64,000 nucleotides of DNA from an uncultured delta proteobacterium. Lineage in GTDB: Bacteria; Myxococcota_A; Polyangia; Polyangiales; Polyangiaceae. How positions within the stretch are numbered: the first letter of the stretch is position 1; each line of letters starts with the position of its first letter. The notes beneath the pieces are model-generated. The model searched no databases. It was not told where the DNA came from and saw nothing but the letters and a program-made list of their open reading frames with translations. The stretch spans positions 49,399 to 113,398 of the forward strand of contig CAITIQ010000230.1 in assembly GCA_903892415.1 (NCBI GenBank), read 5' to 3'. The position numbers and the translations under genes are program-made. Positions 35,701-46,200 of this stretch are shown in pieces.

Positions 35701-37403
35701 TCACGCGTCGGTAAGCCGCTCTCTGGTCCGCTGATGAAGGTCCTCTAAAACTCTCCAGCGCAAGGCCAAGAACGGCGTTCTTTCGGCATCGGCGCTCACG
35801 ATCGAGTCGCCGAGAATAGCAACCGTGCGTGCGCTTGGAGCCAAGCTCTCGTCGTTCGCGTTGGACATCCTTCTAAACTCTGCTCGAAGGCGAGGCAGAC
35901 GCGCTGGGTCGAGGCTCGCTCTCTTGACGTGCGTCACCAGAGCGCTGATCGAGGCCCAGTCGTCGGGTGCCCGAAGCAATGCATCGAGCGCTCCGTCGGT
36001 TGCGTGCCAACAGCACGCAAGTTGCCAGCGCAGGACCCAACGTATCGCGTCCTCACCAGGGGGAGGTATCGAGGGCGAGAGGACGAGATCCACGAGTTCC
36101 TCCTCGCCGATCCGCGCAGGGAAGGCGGATGCCACAAGATCCTGGGGACGTTCCAGTCTGATCGTCCACGCTTGTACAACGCGCACGAGTTCGCCGCTCA
36201 ATGCTCCAGGCACTCGCGAAGCGAGCTCCCCGTACTCCATTGAGCGAAGGCCCGAGCTTGCGTCGATCGCAGGCGAGCCAACGCCAGGCAACGATAGTCG
36301 CCACGTCGCGAGCGCGCTCGGACAGATTGGACGCTCCCCACGGATGTGGACCTTCGAGGGTTCGTCGTGTGAGCCGACGCGCTTGATCAGGTCTCTGATT
36401 ACCCCGATCAGAGGATCGGTTGGGTCTGGAAAATGGGCTCGATAGGCGAGGAGATCACGCTGCAGTAGCTGAGCAAATGGGGACGTAGCGCTGAGTTTTG
36501 AGTCCTCTGTACGATCGGCGAGGGCCCGCGCGTAGAGACCGAGCGCGCGCATATCGTCGGGGATCGGCTCGCTCGATGAGCGGGCTCGCTCGAATTCGTC
36601 CGCAGCTTGGCTGACGCAGCCGTTCGCTAGGAGTGCACGAGCGAGTCGGAGTCGAGTGGGGGCATCCTCGGGCCGTAGTACCGTTGCGCGTTGGCTCCAC
36701 TCGAGGCGCGCTCGCTCGTCACCGTTCTCCTGAGCTGCCTCGGCGGCTTCGACCGCAGCTGCCCAAGAGGCCGGTGGCGCTTGGCGCGCGATCCAGGCAA
36801 GTGCAGCCGACGGCCCGTCCAAGAGTCGAAGCAGCTTGGAGCCGGCGACAGGAAGCGACTCGTCGCTTGGACGCTCCGCGCTTACAGTACGGAGGACGAG
36901 CATTGCCGATTCGAGGTCGGATTTGTCTATCGATCGTTCGTTTGCGTCGGTCCGCGCAACCAAGCTCGCGATGCCACGGCATAGCGTGGAGGTGAGGAGC
37001 CGGTCGCGGTCCCGCTTCGACTTGGTCCAGCGCACGATCCAGCGAAGGTAGCCGGGCGATCCATCGAATGCCGCAGCTCGGAAGACGTGGTCGACGGCGT
37101 CGTCGATCATCCCGAGGCGAGCCAGCGCCCAACCTCGGACAGCGCAGAGCCCGAAAAACGCCCCATTGGACAGCGCAAGAACCTCGAGGGGGGCCTTGGT
37201 CGACGCGAGGATATTGTCCAGCTGGCGTTGTAGCGCCGCCGAATGTGGGTCCAGCGCGAGTGCACCCGCCATTTGCTCGAGGGCAAACCGCAGCTTCTTG
37301 GCCTCAAACGCCCAGTGAGCTGCACGCGCGTAGTCCTGGGCAGTCGGCTTCTCGAGCCAATCCGCGGCGCTCGGCGGCGTGTGCGAAAGAAGGAGCGGCT
37401 TCA
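35701..37403 (-). CDS. TPR-like helical-repeat protein
   Basis: A protein of about 567 residues of helical repeats, for example YARAAHWAFEAKKLRFALEQMAGALALDPHSAALQ and RLEWSQRATVLRPEDAPTRLRLARALLANGCVSQAADEFERARS, i.e. TPR-type units. No catalytic motif seen. The start is uncertain: the track's 37773 includes a Pro-rich stretch that is antisense to the Rhs gene; I use the TTG at 37403 (LKPLLLSHTPP), and an ATG at 37482 is possible. It is divergent from the Rhs toxin and might belong to that locus, but this is not shown. Confidence 0.65.
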
Positions 37404-37444
37404 ATGTTGATGCAGTTAACAGCGCAGCCAGTCTACCATCGAGC

Positions 37445-40400
37445 GTGGCCAGAACAGCACCCGTTCCCAATCTTCCCCCCATCCCTGGAATGTGCCCGAG
37501 CGTCGCGGTCCTTGGCGGAGGAGGGAACGGCGGCGGTGGCTCAGGAAACGGGGCTGGTGACGGAAACGGAAACGGCCCCGGAGACGGCGACGGAAGCGGG
37601 GACAACGCACAGAGTGATGGCACCGGAAGCGGCGCGTGCGGCACGGGAGGCGCAGGAGCCTGCTCCAACTGCGGGCACAACGTGGCGGTAGGCGATCCAG
37701 TCGATGTCGTGTCGGGCAAGGTCTTCACGGTCCCCGTGCGTGAACTGCGTCTCCCCGGCACTTTCACCCTCACGTGGCTTCGGTCCTATGGGGCCGACAA
37801 CCGTCGCGTGGACGTGGGCATGGGCTTTGGTTGGTCTCACAGCCTGGGATGGCGCTTGGAGGAGCATCGGGATCACGTGCTCGTTCGCAGCGGCGACGGA
37901 TCGCGCACGGTGATGCCGCTCCCTCGCCCAGGCGAGCAAGTGCGGCTCGGCGGCTGGGGAATCCTTCGCGCGGACGAGTTCTATGTCGTTCGGCCGGGCA
38001 ACGAGTTCATCCACTACTTCGAGCGCCAACCGGGGAGCGACTACTTCCGCCTCGCGTTCGTCAAGTACCGCAACCGCGGGGTGATCTCGCTCCAATACGA
38101 GGGCACGCGCCTCGCCCGCGTCATTGACTCGGTTGGCCGCGTTATCCTGCTCGAGCGGGGACCCAACGATCGCGTCGCGTCGATTGCACTGCCGGACGCA
38201 CGAGGAAACACAATCGTCTTCGCGCGCTACGGCTACGACTCGGAGGGCAACCTCGTAACCGCGGCGGATGCGGATGGCGCAGTCACGACCTACGCGTACG
38301 ACGACGACCATCGCCTCGTGCGGCTGCAGTACCCGAGCGGGCTCACGTTCCATTTTCGCTACGACGCGAACGGCCGCTGTATCGAGACGTGGGGCGAGGG
38401 CCCCGACCTACCAGCAGCGCTCGCCCAGGACCTCCCCGCGACACTCGTGGATGGGTCGGTCGCGCGCGGTATCTTCCACTGCAAGCTCGACTTCGGGGTC
38501 GATGGCTACAGTGAAGTCGTCGATTCGACGCGACTGCGCCGCTTCTTCGGTGGTCCGGGCGACGCGGTTGCCAAAGCAGTCGACCCGCGTGGTGGGGTAA
38601 CGACGCGAGAGTTCGACGACGCGGGGCGCGTCGTCAGCCAGACGGATCCGAACGGTTCGAAGTGGCTCTATTGGTACGATGACGTGGACGAGATCATTCG
38701 CGAGATCGACCCCGAGGGACGCGAGGTGACGCTCCGTCGTGACGGCGCGGGTCGGGTCGTCGAGATGGTGGATGCAGCGAAGGGCGTCGTCCGCGTCGAT
38801 CGCGATGACTCGGGAGAGATCGTCGCCATTCATGACCAAGCGGGCGCGACCAAGCGCTTCGTGCGTGACGCACGTGGTCTCGTCGTCGAATGCCACGACC
38901 AGCGCGGCGCCCGACATGTGTACGAGTACGATACGCACGCCAACTGCATCGCGAAGCGTTCGGTCCGCGGTGGCGTGTCCCGTGCGTCCTACGACTCGTG
39001 GGGGCGCCTCCTTCAGGAGACGGACGCGCTGGGGTTCTCGCGGAGCTACACCTATTCGAACGGCGGTAAGCTCCTCACGGGGCGCGACCGCTCGGGTGGA
39101 ATCACGAGCTTCACCTACGACAAGATGGGCAACTGTACCTCGCAGACCGAGCCCGACGGCACCACGACGAGCTGGGAGTTCGGTGGTCTCAATTGGTGCA
39201 TCCTCGAGCGCCTAGCCACCGGTGACGAGACACGGATCCAGTACAACCGCGAGGGCTTCGCGACGCGCCTCGTCAACGCACGAGGGCAGACATATGAGCT
39301 GGAGCGCGACCCAATCGGCCACATCGCGTCGGAGACGAACTTCTTCGGCCAGCGAATTCGGTTCGGGTACGACGCGACGAGTCGCGTCGTTTGGTACGAC
39401 GAAGGCAGCGGCAAGCACGTTCTAGAACGCGATCAAGTGGGCAATGTCATTTCGCATACGGCTCCAGACGGCGCCTCGCGAACATTCGAGTACAGCCCGC
39501 GCAACGAACTCGTCTCGGCCAAGAACGGCAAGACCTCGTTTCGATGGACGCTCGATCCGGTCGGTCGCGTCCTACGCGAAGAGCTGACGGTGGACGAGGT
39601 CACGTATACCGTCGAGTCAGAGTTCGATTCGACCGGAGACCGCGTCGGGGTGCGCACCTCGCTCGGTCATCGACTGCTCTTTCGCCGCGACGTAGCAGGT
39701 CAGGTCATGAGCGCGATGGACGCGCGCGGAGACGTGGTGTCGGTGCGCCGGAACGAGATCGGCTTGGCCGTCGAGAGCAACCTCTCGGCGGGTGGCACGA
39801 TCAAGGACACCTACGATCCGTCGAGGCGACTCCGACGACGCGAGGTCCTGCCCGCCAATCATCGCCCGGCGGCGGGCGCGGGTGAGCCCGACTGGATCGG
39901 CGGGACAGCGCCCGGCGTGAGCGATCATCAGTTCGACTACGGGGTAAACGAAGAGCTGGTCAGCGTTCGCGGTACCAGCGACGTCGACTACGAATACGAT
40001 TTGCTCAAGCACCTTAGGAAGGCGCGTCGCAACGGGCGAGTCTCGGAGTTTCGGAGCGACCCCAACGGAAACCATCACGAGGTGGGCTCCAGCGCGCTCG
40101 CACGGCACTACGACGACGGCGACCGGCTGCTCTCTCTCGGTGCGACCAAGTATGTCTACGATGCACGCGGTCGGCTTGTCGAAGAGAGCACCACCGAAGG
40201 CGGAAAGACCTCCACGAAGCGCTTCGCCTGGGACGACTTTGGCATGCTCCGCACCGTGGAGAAGCCGGACGGTTCGAAGGTCGAGTTCGAATACGACGCG
40301 TTCGCGCGACGCCTCGCCAAGCGCGTCACGCGACGCGGCAAGCGCGCGCAGACGCAGCACTACGTCTGGGATCTCGTGAGCATGGTGCATGAGGTGTCCG

Positions 40401-41446
40401 CGCGAAAGGCGGCACCGGACGTACGCACCTATCTATTCCTCGACAACGACGATGTCCGTCCGCTCGGACATCGCGATGCCGTCGCTGAGACTTCGGGCGA
40501 TTGGCGCTTCTACGTGACCGATCCGCTCGGTACGCCGGAGGCCATCGTCGACGGCGGGGGTCGGACGCTATCCAAGGCCGAGCGCGACGTGTTCGGTGTC
40601 ACCACGTTCACCGGGACGGAGCGGACGCCGTTTCGCTATCCGGGGCAGCAGGCGGACGATGAAACGGGACTCCACTACAACCGCTTCAGAACCTACGATC
40701 CAGTGACGGGTCGCTACCTCAGCGCCGATCCGATCGCGTTGGAGGCTGGCACCAATCTGTATGCTTACGCGCGCAACCCGGTCGGATGGATGGACCCTCT
40801 CGGTCTGCACGATCTCACGCACTCGAGCGACGATCCAGGCTTCAATCGCACGCAGGGTAGAACCATGCAGCGGGGCCCTCACGCCGGCGAGACGATCTAT
40901 CGCTCTGGGCGCAACCCCAACATGCCGGCTCAGCTCGCATGCACGGAGGGCATGGATGCCCGCACCCACACGGAGCAGCAGTTCGCGCACGATCTCATCA
41001 GCCAGCGTGGAAACCGTAGGGGCGCCCACACCACACACAACCTGGTCGGCACGTTCCCTCCGTGCCCCACCTGTCACGGTGCGATGATGCGTGCGGCGCG
41101 CGAAACGGGCGCGACCATCAACTACTCGTGGACGCAGAACGGCGCGACCCAGACCATTGAGTACACAGGCTCTGGGGCCCGCGCGAGGTCGGGCGAGCTC
41201 GCCAGACGGTTGGCTGGGGATGGCACGAACCCAGGAGTCTATGACCACACGCTCCGCAACCAGTGGGGGGGCATCAATCAGCCCGGTGACGGGGGCCAGA
41301 CCTACACGTCAGACAGCCGACAGTACTGGGGCTTCAACTCGAGCTCGAGCTGCGAAGCCGAGTACCAGGACATGCGCGATGCTCGCAAAGCTGGCGGCAC
41401 CTACAATCCGAGCACTCCGACCGCTCGTCGTCCCAATCCGCGATGA
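37445..41446 (+). CDS. Rhs/YD-repeat polymorphic toxin with C-terminal deaminase domain
   Basis: A protein of about 1333 residues. Order: start near MARTAPVPNLPPIPGMCPSVAVLGGGG, a Gly/Asp/Asn-rich linker, a DUF6531-like entry (VGDPVDVVSGKVFTVPVRELRLPGTFTLTWLRSYG), then about 20 YD repeats, and the Rhs core end GLHYNRFRTYDPVTGRYLSADPIALEAGTNLYAYARNPVGWMDPLGL. After DPLGL comes a 210-residue toxin with HTEQQ and FPPCPTCHGAMM. The start is uncertain (GTG at 37445 or 37379, ATG at 37490), because it faces the TPR gene. No signal peptide or PAAR domain is obvious, so the delivery route is unknown. Its stop overlaps the next gene's ATG. Confidence 0.85.
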   Translation: MARTAPVPNLPPIPGMCPSVAVLGGGGNGGGGSGNGAGDGNGNGPGDGDGSGDNAQSDGTGSGACGTGGAGACSNCGHNVAVGDPVDVVSGKVFTVPVRELRLPGTFTLTWLRSYGADNRRVDVGMGFGWSHSLGWRLEEHRDHVLVRSGDGSRTVMPLPRPGEQVRLGGWGILRADEFYVVRPGNEFIHYFERQPGSDYFRLAFVKYRNRGVISLQYEGTRLARVIDSVGRVILLERGPNDRVASIALPDARGNTIVFARYGYDSEGNLVTAADADGAVTTYAYDDDHRLVRLQYPSGLTFHFRYDANGRCIETWGEGPDLPAALAQDLPATLVDGSVARGIFHCKLDFGVDGYSEVVDSTRLRRFFGGPGDAVAKAVDPRGGVTTREFDDAGRVVSQTDPNGSKWLYWYDDVDEIIREIDPEGREVTLRRDGAGRVVEMVDAAKGVVRVDRDDSGEIVAIHDQAGATKRFVRDARGLVVECHDQRGARHVYEYDTHANCIAKRSVRGGVSRASYDSWGRLLQETDALGFSRSYTYSNGGKLLTGRDRSGGITSFTYDKMGNCTSQTEPDGTTTSWEFGGLNWCILERLATGDETRIQYNREGFATRLVNARGQTYELERDPIGHIASETNFFGQRIRFGYDATSRVVWYDEGSGKHVLERDQVGNVISHTAPDGASRTFEYSPRNELVSAKNGKTSFRWTLDPVGRVLREELTVDEVTYTVESEFDSTGDRVGVRTSLGHRLLFRRDVAGQVMSAMDARGDVVSVRRNEIGLAVESNLSAGGTIKDTYDPSRRLRRREVLPANHRPAAGAGEPDWIGGTAPGVSDHQFDYGVNEELVSVRGTSDVDYEYDLLKHLRKARRNGRVSEFRSDPNGNHHEVGSSALARHYDDGDRLLSLGATKYVYDARGRLVEESTTEGGKTSTKRFAWDDFGMLRTVEKPDGSKVEFEYDAFARRLAKRVTRRGKRAQTQHYVWDLVSMVHEVSARKAAPDVRTYLFLDNDDVRPLGHRDAVAETSGDWRFYVTDPLGTPEAIVDGGGRTLSKAERDVFGVTTFTGTERTPFRYPGQQADDETGLHYNRFRTYDPVTGRYLSADPIALEAGTNLYAYARNPVGWMDPLGLHDLTHSSDDPGFNRTQGRTMQRGPHAGETIYRSGRNPNMPAQLACTEGMDARTHTEQQFAHDLISQRGNRRGAHTTHNLVGTFPPCPTCHGAMMRAARETGATINYSWTQNGATQTIEYTGSGARARSGELARRLAGDGTNPGVYDHTLRNQWGGINQPGDGGQTYTSDSRQYWGFNSSSSCEAEYQDMRDARKAGGTYNPSTPTARRPNPR
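40810..41446 (+). other. predicted nucleic-acid deaminase toxin module of the Rhs protein
   Basis: This is the region after DPLGL. It holds a HxE zinc and proton-shuttle motif (HTEQQFAHDLI) and a PCxxC zinc motif (FPPCPTCHGAMMRAA) about 45 residues apart, the defining pair of the cytidine-deaminase superfamily used by bacterial toxins such as DddA-type enzymes. The C-terminal 100 residues (NQWGGINQPGDGGQTYTSDSRQYWG) are low complexity. The substrate, DNA or RNA, is not known. Confidence 0.75.
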
Positions 41447-43083
41447 GCACTATCGACTGGTCTTCGAAAGAGCATCTCTACGGCCCTGCGGACGACGTCC
41501 GAGAGCTGCTGGAGCTGCTGCTCTCGGATGACGAGGGTGCTGTCGAGGAAGCGTTCGACGGGATCTTCGAGCGATTCGTTGCTCGGGACGGCAGGTCGAC
41601 GAGCGCCGCTACGGACATGGTCACCGCCCTTTTGGATCTCCTCGCCGAGGTCGCGCATCCTGGCCCGGTGCTCCTGCTGATCGCCGAGATCCTGGGTGGA
41701 GACCACCTGCGTCAATGGGTCAGTCAAGAGCTCCTGTCCAGTGAAGGAGCGGCGATCGCCATCGCGAGGCACACAGCTTGGTTGCCGCTTCTCGAGAGCG
41801 ACGTCGGCTCTGTTCGGGCTTGCGCGACCGTTCTTGCATCGACCGTCCGGGCGTCGGGTGCTGTGGCAGCCCTCTCTGCGATGGCGACGCAGGACCCCGA
41901 CCCGATCGTGCGCGCGTCGGCCATCCTCGCGCTTGCTCCCTTCGAGAGCCCCGATTCCCGAGAGGCATGGGAGCGCGCCCGCGTCTCGGGCGAGCCAGTG
42001 CTGATCGGCGCGGTCGCGCTCGCCGCCCTTCGCGTGGACCCGTCGCGCAGCTTCGAGCAAGAGGTCGGCGGGCTCGAGGCGTGGCTTTCGTGGGATGCGC
42101 CACGCTGGTCGCCCGAGCGGACCGAATTCCCATGGTTCGAATGCGCCTGGGCGTCGACGTACGCCCTGGCCCGCCCACATGACGGACAATCTCGCGTGGT
42201 CGCCGAGCTCGCGCGACATCGCAACGCCACGCGCGAACTCTCGGCGCTGCTCCTTGCTCGTGCGGCCGCGACCGAAGCTGGCCCGTTTACGCGTCGAGCT
42301 GGGGCGCTCATCGCTGACCTCGGCGGCCTCATGGCCCGCTGGGTTCACTCCGATACGCCCGAGGTGGAGCCTTTCGAGGCGTTCACCGCAGAAGAGCAAG
42401 CGACGATTCGCGAACTTGCTGCGACCCCTCTGCTGCCCAACGCCACGCGCCAGATGCCTGCCGCAGGCCTTCCTCGACGCCGCTGGGCGGAGATGGATCC
42501 CTCTTCGCCATCGACTCCGGACCTTCTCGACCGATGGGAGTCAGCGGTGCAGACCTTCTCGGGTGCCTACGGGGGAATGGCCCCTGCACCTCGCCTCCCT
42601 CTGGAGGCAACGGAGCTTGCTCTCGCGGTTTCGGCGGTCGTCGATCCGACGAGGATGACCCCCGTCCTCGACGACATCGCGCTGCGGTTCACTCACAGTG
42701 AGCGGGAGGGCTTCGCGCCCCGGCGGAGCAGCGCGCTCACCGTCGTCGCGTTGCTTCCGCTCGTCCGCGCGGGAGTCTCTCTCTCTCCGCAGTGGGATGT
42801 CATCATCGCGCCATCGCTCGATCCGCTCGCGACGGAGGTGTTCTCGTCGCTCGAGCTCTCGCGTCGCGAACCAATTCTCTGGAGAGAGCTCTCTTCGCGC
42901 GGTGAGAGGGAAGTTGCGGGAACGAAGGAAGCTGTCGCGGCCGTGCACCTGGCGCCGTCCCCAAGGATCGTGGCAGCGCTTCGGGCGCGGTTAGCACACC
43001 GCGTGGTTGCCGGCTTCTTTGGACCCGGGGTCGAGGACCTCCGACGCCAGGTCGATGCCGCCGAGTCGATGCGTCAGTCTTAG
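41443..43083 (+). CDS. HEAT-repeat-like protein, candidate immunity protein
   Basis: A 546-residue protein of paired helices with Ala/Leu-rich units, such as EGAAIAIARHTAWLPLLESDVGSVRACATVLASTVRASGAVAALSAMATQDPDPIVRASAILALAPFESPDSREAW. Its ATG overlaps the Rhs stop by 4 bp (ATGA), so translation is coupled. In polymorphic toxin loci the gene immediately after the toxin is almost always the immunity gene, hence the call. It is larger than most immunity proteins, and it might also act as a chaperone or adaptor. Confidence 0.7.
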   Translation: MSTIDWSSKEHLYGPADDVRELLELLLSDDEGAVEEAFDGIFERFVARDGRSTSAATDMVTALLDLLAEVAHPGPVLLLIAEILGGDHLRQWVSQELLSSEGAAIAIARHTAWLPLLESDVGSVRACATVLASTVRASGAVAALSAMATQDPDPIVRASAILALAPFESPDSREAWERARVSGEPVLIGAVALAALRVDPSRSFEQEVGGLEAWLSWDAPRWSPERTEFPWFECAWASTYALARPHDGQSRVVAELARHRNATRELSALLLARAAATEAGPFTRRAGALIADLGGLMARWVHSDTPEVEPFEAFTAEEQATIRELAATPLLPNATRQMPAAGLPRRRWAEMDPSSPSTPDLLDRWESAVQTFSGAYGGMAPAPRLPLEATELALAVSAVVDPTRMTPVLDDIALRFTHSEREGFAPRRSSALTVVALLPLVRAGVSLSPQWDVIIAPSLDPLATEVFSSLELSRREPILWRELSSRGEREVAGTKEAVAAVHLAPSPRIVAALRARLAHRVVAGFFGPGVEDLRRQVDAAESMRQS

Positions 43084-43099
43084 GCTTGCTCTGCCGCTC

Positions 43100-43204
43100 T
43101 TCAAGATGCTGGCTTGGAGCGTGCTCGTCACGTCGCACCCGGATGAGCTGCTTGCGATCGATCCGACGTTGGGGGTCCAGCGGATTTACGACGGCGCCAC
43201 TTGA
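43100..43204 (+). pseudogene. 3' remnant of a PIN-domain (VapC-like) toxin gene
   Basis: The frame reads ...LAWSVLVTSHPDELLAIDPTLGVQRIYDGAT, the typical C-terminal end of a PIN domain. No start or catalytic N-terminal part is present. A very similar fragment (PVLTSDPDDLLAIDPTLKVQRTW) lies at 62845-62967, and the DNA matches closely over about 60 bp. It lies directly after the immunity candidate and antisense to the end of the RND pump gene. Confidence 0.65.
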
Positions 43205-46200
43205 TCCACGCCTCGCGTAGATCGTCGAGCCACACGTACATCACCGGCGTCGCGAGGAGGGTGAGCAGCAGGGCGAGCGTCTGACCGCCCACCAGCCCGA
43301 CGGCGATCGCCCGGTTTGTGCCCGAGCCTGGACCGCTCGAGACGACGAGCGGGAGGAGCCCGGCGACGAAGGCGACCGTCGTCATTAGGATCGGCCTGAG
43401 CCGCTGGACGTTGCCGAGGATCACAGCCTCTGTCCGCTCCATGCCGCGGGCGCGCAGCGCGATCACGTGGTCGACCTGGAGGATGCTGTTCTTCTTCACG
43501 ATGCCGAAGAGCACGAGGAAGCCCAGCGCAGAGAACAGGTTCAGGCTTTGTCCGCCGACGAGCAGCGATCCGAGGGCGAACGGAAGGGTGAGGGGGAGCG
43601 AGGCGAGGATGGTAATCGGGTGCAGCCAGCTCTCGAACTGCGCTGCGATCACGAGGTACATGAACACGAACGAGAGCAGGATCGCGGTGAGAAAGGCGCT
43701 CCCGGCCTTCTCCATCTCGCTGGCGTTGCCGATGACCTCGGCCCGATACCCGGCAGGGAGCTTCAGCTCGCGAAAGGACTGCTCGAGCGCTCCGACGACG
43801 GCGTCGTCGGAGGTGCCCGGCACCGTGTTCATGAACAGGGTCACCTGCCGCTGTCGGTTGGTCCTTCGAATGATCGGGGGCGCGGCGGAATCTCGAATCG
43901 ACCCCAGCTGGGGTAGGTACACCCGGCGGCCGTCCTCCGAGCGCGCCGCGATTGGTCGGCTCGTCTCGTTCGGCGGGCCGAGCGGGGTTCGGACCGAGAG
44001 GACGGCGGGGAAGGTGGCGTCTTCGGCCTCGCGCGGCGCACGTACGGCGCCGACGACGACCCCTTTGCGGCCAACGAGGCCGAGGGTCTCTGCGAGCTCG
44101 GCGTGAGAGACACGATGTTCCTTCATCCGCTCGCGGGTCCCGACGAACGCGAGGTCTCGAGCAGGCGGCGCCGAGGTCACCCCGTGGTCGGTGGTGCCCT
44201 GCAGCTTTCGGGCGTCGTCGAGCAGCGCCGAGGCGGCGACATCGAGGGTGCCGAGATCGTCCCCGCGGAGCACGAACTGCACGGCTGCGCCGTCGGGCCC
44301 CGCAGCCCCAAAGTCGCTGACCGGACTCACCATCACGAGCACCTCCGCCGGTAGCGCCTCAGCGAGCCGCGCGCGGAGGTTCTCGACCACCTCGCGCTGC
44401 ACGCCGCGTCGGTCGAGCGCGACGTAGATGGTTGCTTCGTGCGAGCCCCGAACCGGATCGTCTTCGGGGGCACCTGCCGCGGTCACGGTGCGCGCCACCT
44501 CCGGGTTCGTTCGCGTCAGCGCCGCGGCGCGCTCGGCCACCAGCGCGGTTTGCTCGACGACGGTGCCCGGCGGCATCCGCAGGTAGATCTCAAAGCGGGC
44601 CTCGTCCTCGTAGGGGAGGAAGGTCTTGGGCAGCGCGGCGCCGATCGGCAGGATCGCGACGAGCGAGGCGAGGCAAGCGAGCGCGACGATCTTCGGTCGA
44701 CGCAGCGCTGCCCGCAGTAAGACCTCGTAGCCTCGTTCGAGCGCGCCGCCGCCGTGCGCTGCTGCCGGTGCGTGCAAGACCTTCGGCGCCTTCAGCCAGC
44801 GCGCGCACAACATCGGCGTCAGCGTGAAGGCCACGACCAGCGAGAGCAGGATCGAGACCGACATCGTAAGCCCGAAGGACGAGAGGAAGCGCCCGACGAT
44901 GCCGCTCATGAAGCCGATCGGGAGGAACACAGCGACCAGCGACAGCGTCGTTGCAAGCACGGCGAGGGAGATCTCGCGCGTCGCCTCGAGCGTAGCGGCG
45001 ACTGGATCGAGCTGCTTCTCCTCCAAGACTCGATAGACGTTTTCGATCACGACGACCGCGTCGTCGATGACGATGCCGACCGCGAGGGTGAGGCCGAGCA
45101 ACGACAGCATGTTGAGCGAGATGCCCAGCCATCCCAGTACCGCGAAGGTCCCGATCACCGACGTAGGGATCGCGAGAGCGGCGATGACGGTCGCGCGACC
45201 ACTGCGCAGAAAGAGCAGGATCACGAGCGCCGCGAAGATCGACCCGAGTACGAGGTGCTCTTCGACGGCGTTGAGGGAGGCCTCGACGAAGACTCCTTCG
45301 TCGCGTACGACGGTGAGCTCGACGCCCTCGGGGAGGCCTGCTTCGGAGACCGACGCGAGCCGCGCGCGTACCTCTGCGAGCACCTCGAGGGTGTTCGCGC
45401 CCGACCGCTTGCTGACCGAGACGAGCACGGTCGGCCGCCCCGAGAGGGCGGCGAGCGAGGTCGGCGTCGCGCTCGCGTCTCGCAGCTCCGCCACGTCTGC
45501 GAGCTTCACGGGGTCGGCGTCGCGCGAGCCGATCACGACCTGCCCCAGTTGCTCCGGCGATCGAGCCTTCGCGTCGAGGCGCAGCTGCTGCTCTCGCTCG
45601 CCGATGGCGACGGCACCTCCCGGCGCGTCGAGGTTCTCGAGCTGGAGCGCCCTCGTGACGTCGGTCGGGGTTAGCCCCGCGGACTCCAGGCGCTCGAGCG
45701 AGAGTTCGACGCGGAGCGCGCGCTCGGAGCCGCCGCTGATGCGTACGCTGCCGACGCCGTCCACCGAGGCGAGGTCGCGCTTCAGGCGCCGCTCGGCGAG
45801 CTCGCTGAGCTCGACCGGGGTGTGCGAGCGTGAGGAGGTGAGGGCGATCACCAAGATCGGTGCCGCGTTCGCGTCGAAGAGCTCGGCGCGCGGGGTTCCC
45901 ACCGACCGCGGGAGCGAGACCCGGGCGAGCTTGTCGCGAGCCTCCTGGGCCGCCTCGGCGCCTGGCTTCTCCAGCGCGAACTGCGCCATGACGATGCTGA
46001 CGCCTTCCTGGCTGGTGGAGTCGATGCGATTGAGCCCGCCGATCGTTCCGAGCGCCTCTTCGATCGGGCTCGTTACGTCGGTCTCGACCTGACCGGACGA
46101 GAGCCCGTCGGCGATGGTGGTCACCGTCACGATCGGGACGTCCACCGAGGGGTAGCGCTCGACCGGCAGTCCGCGCAAGGTCGCGAGCCCAGCGACGACC

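Noticed and set aside
37541-38353. 270-residue minus-strand ORF opposite the Rhs N-terminus
   Set aside because: Antisense to the Rhs Gly-rich linker and YD region; the Rhs frame is clearly coding.
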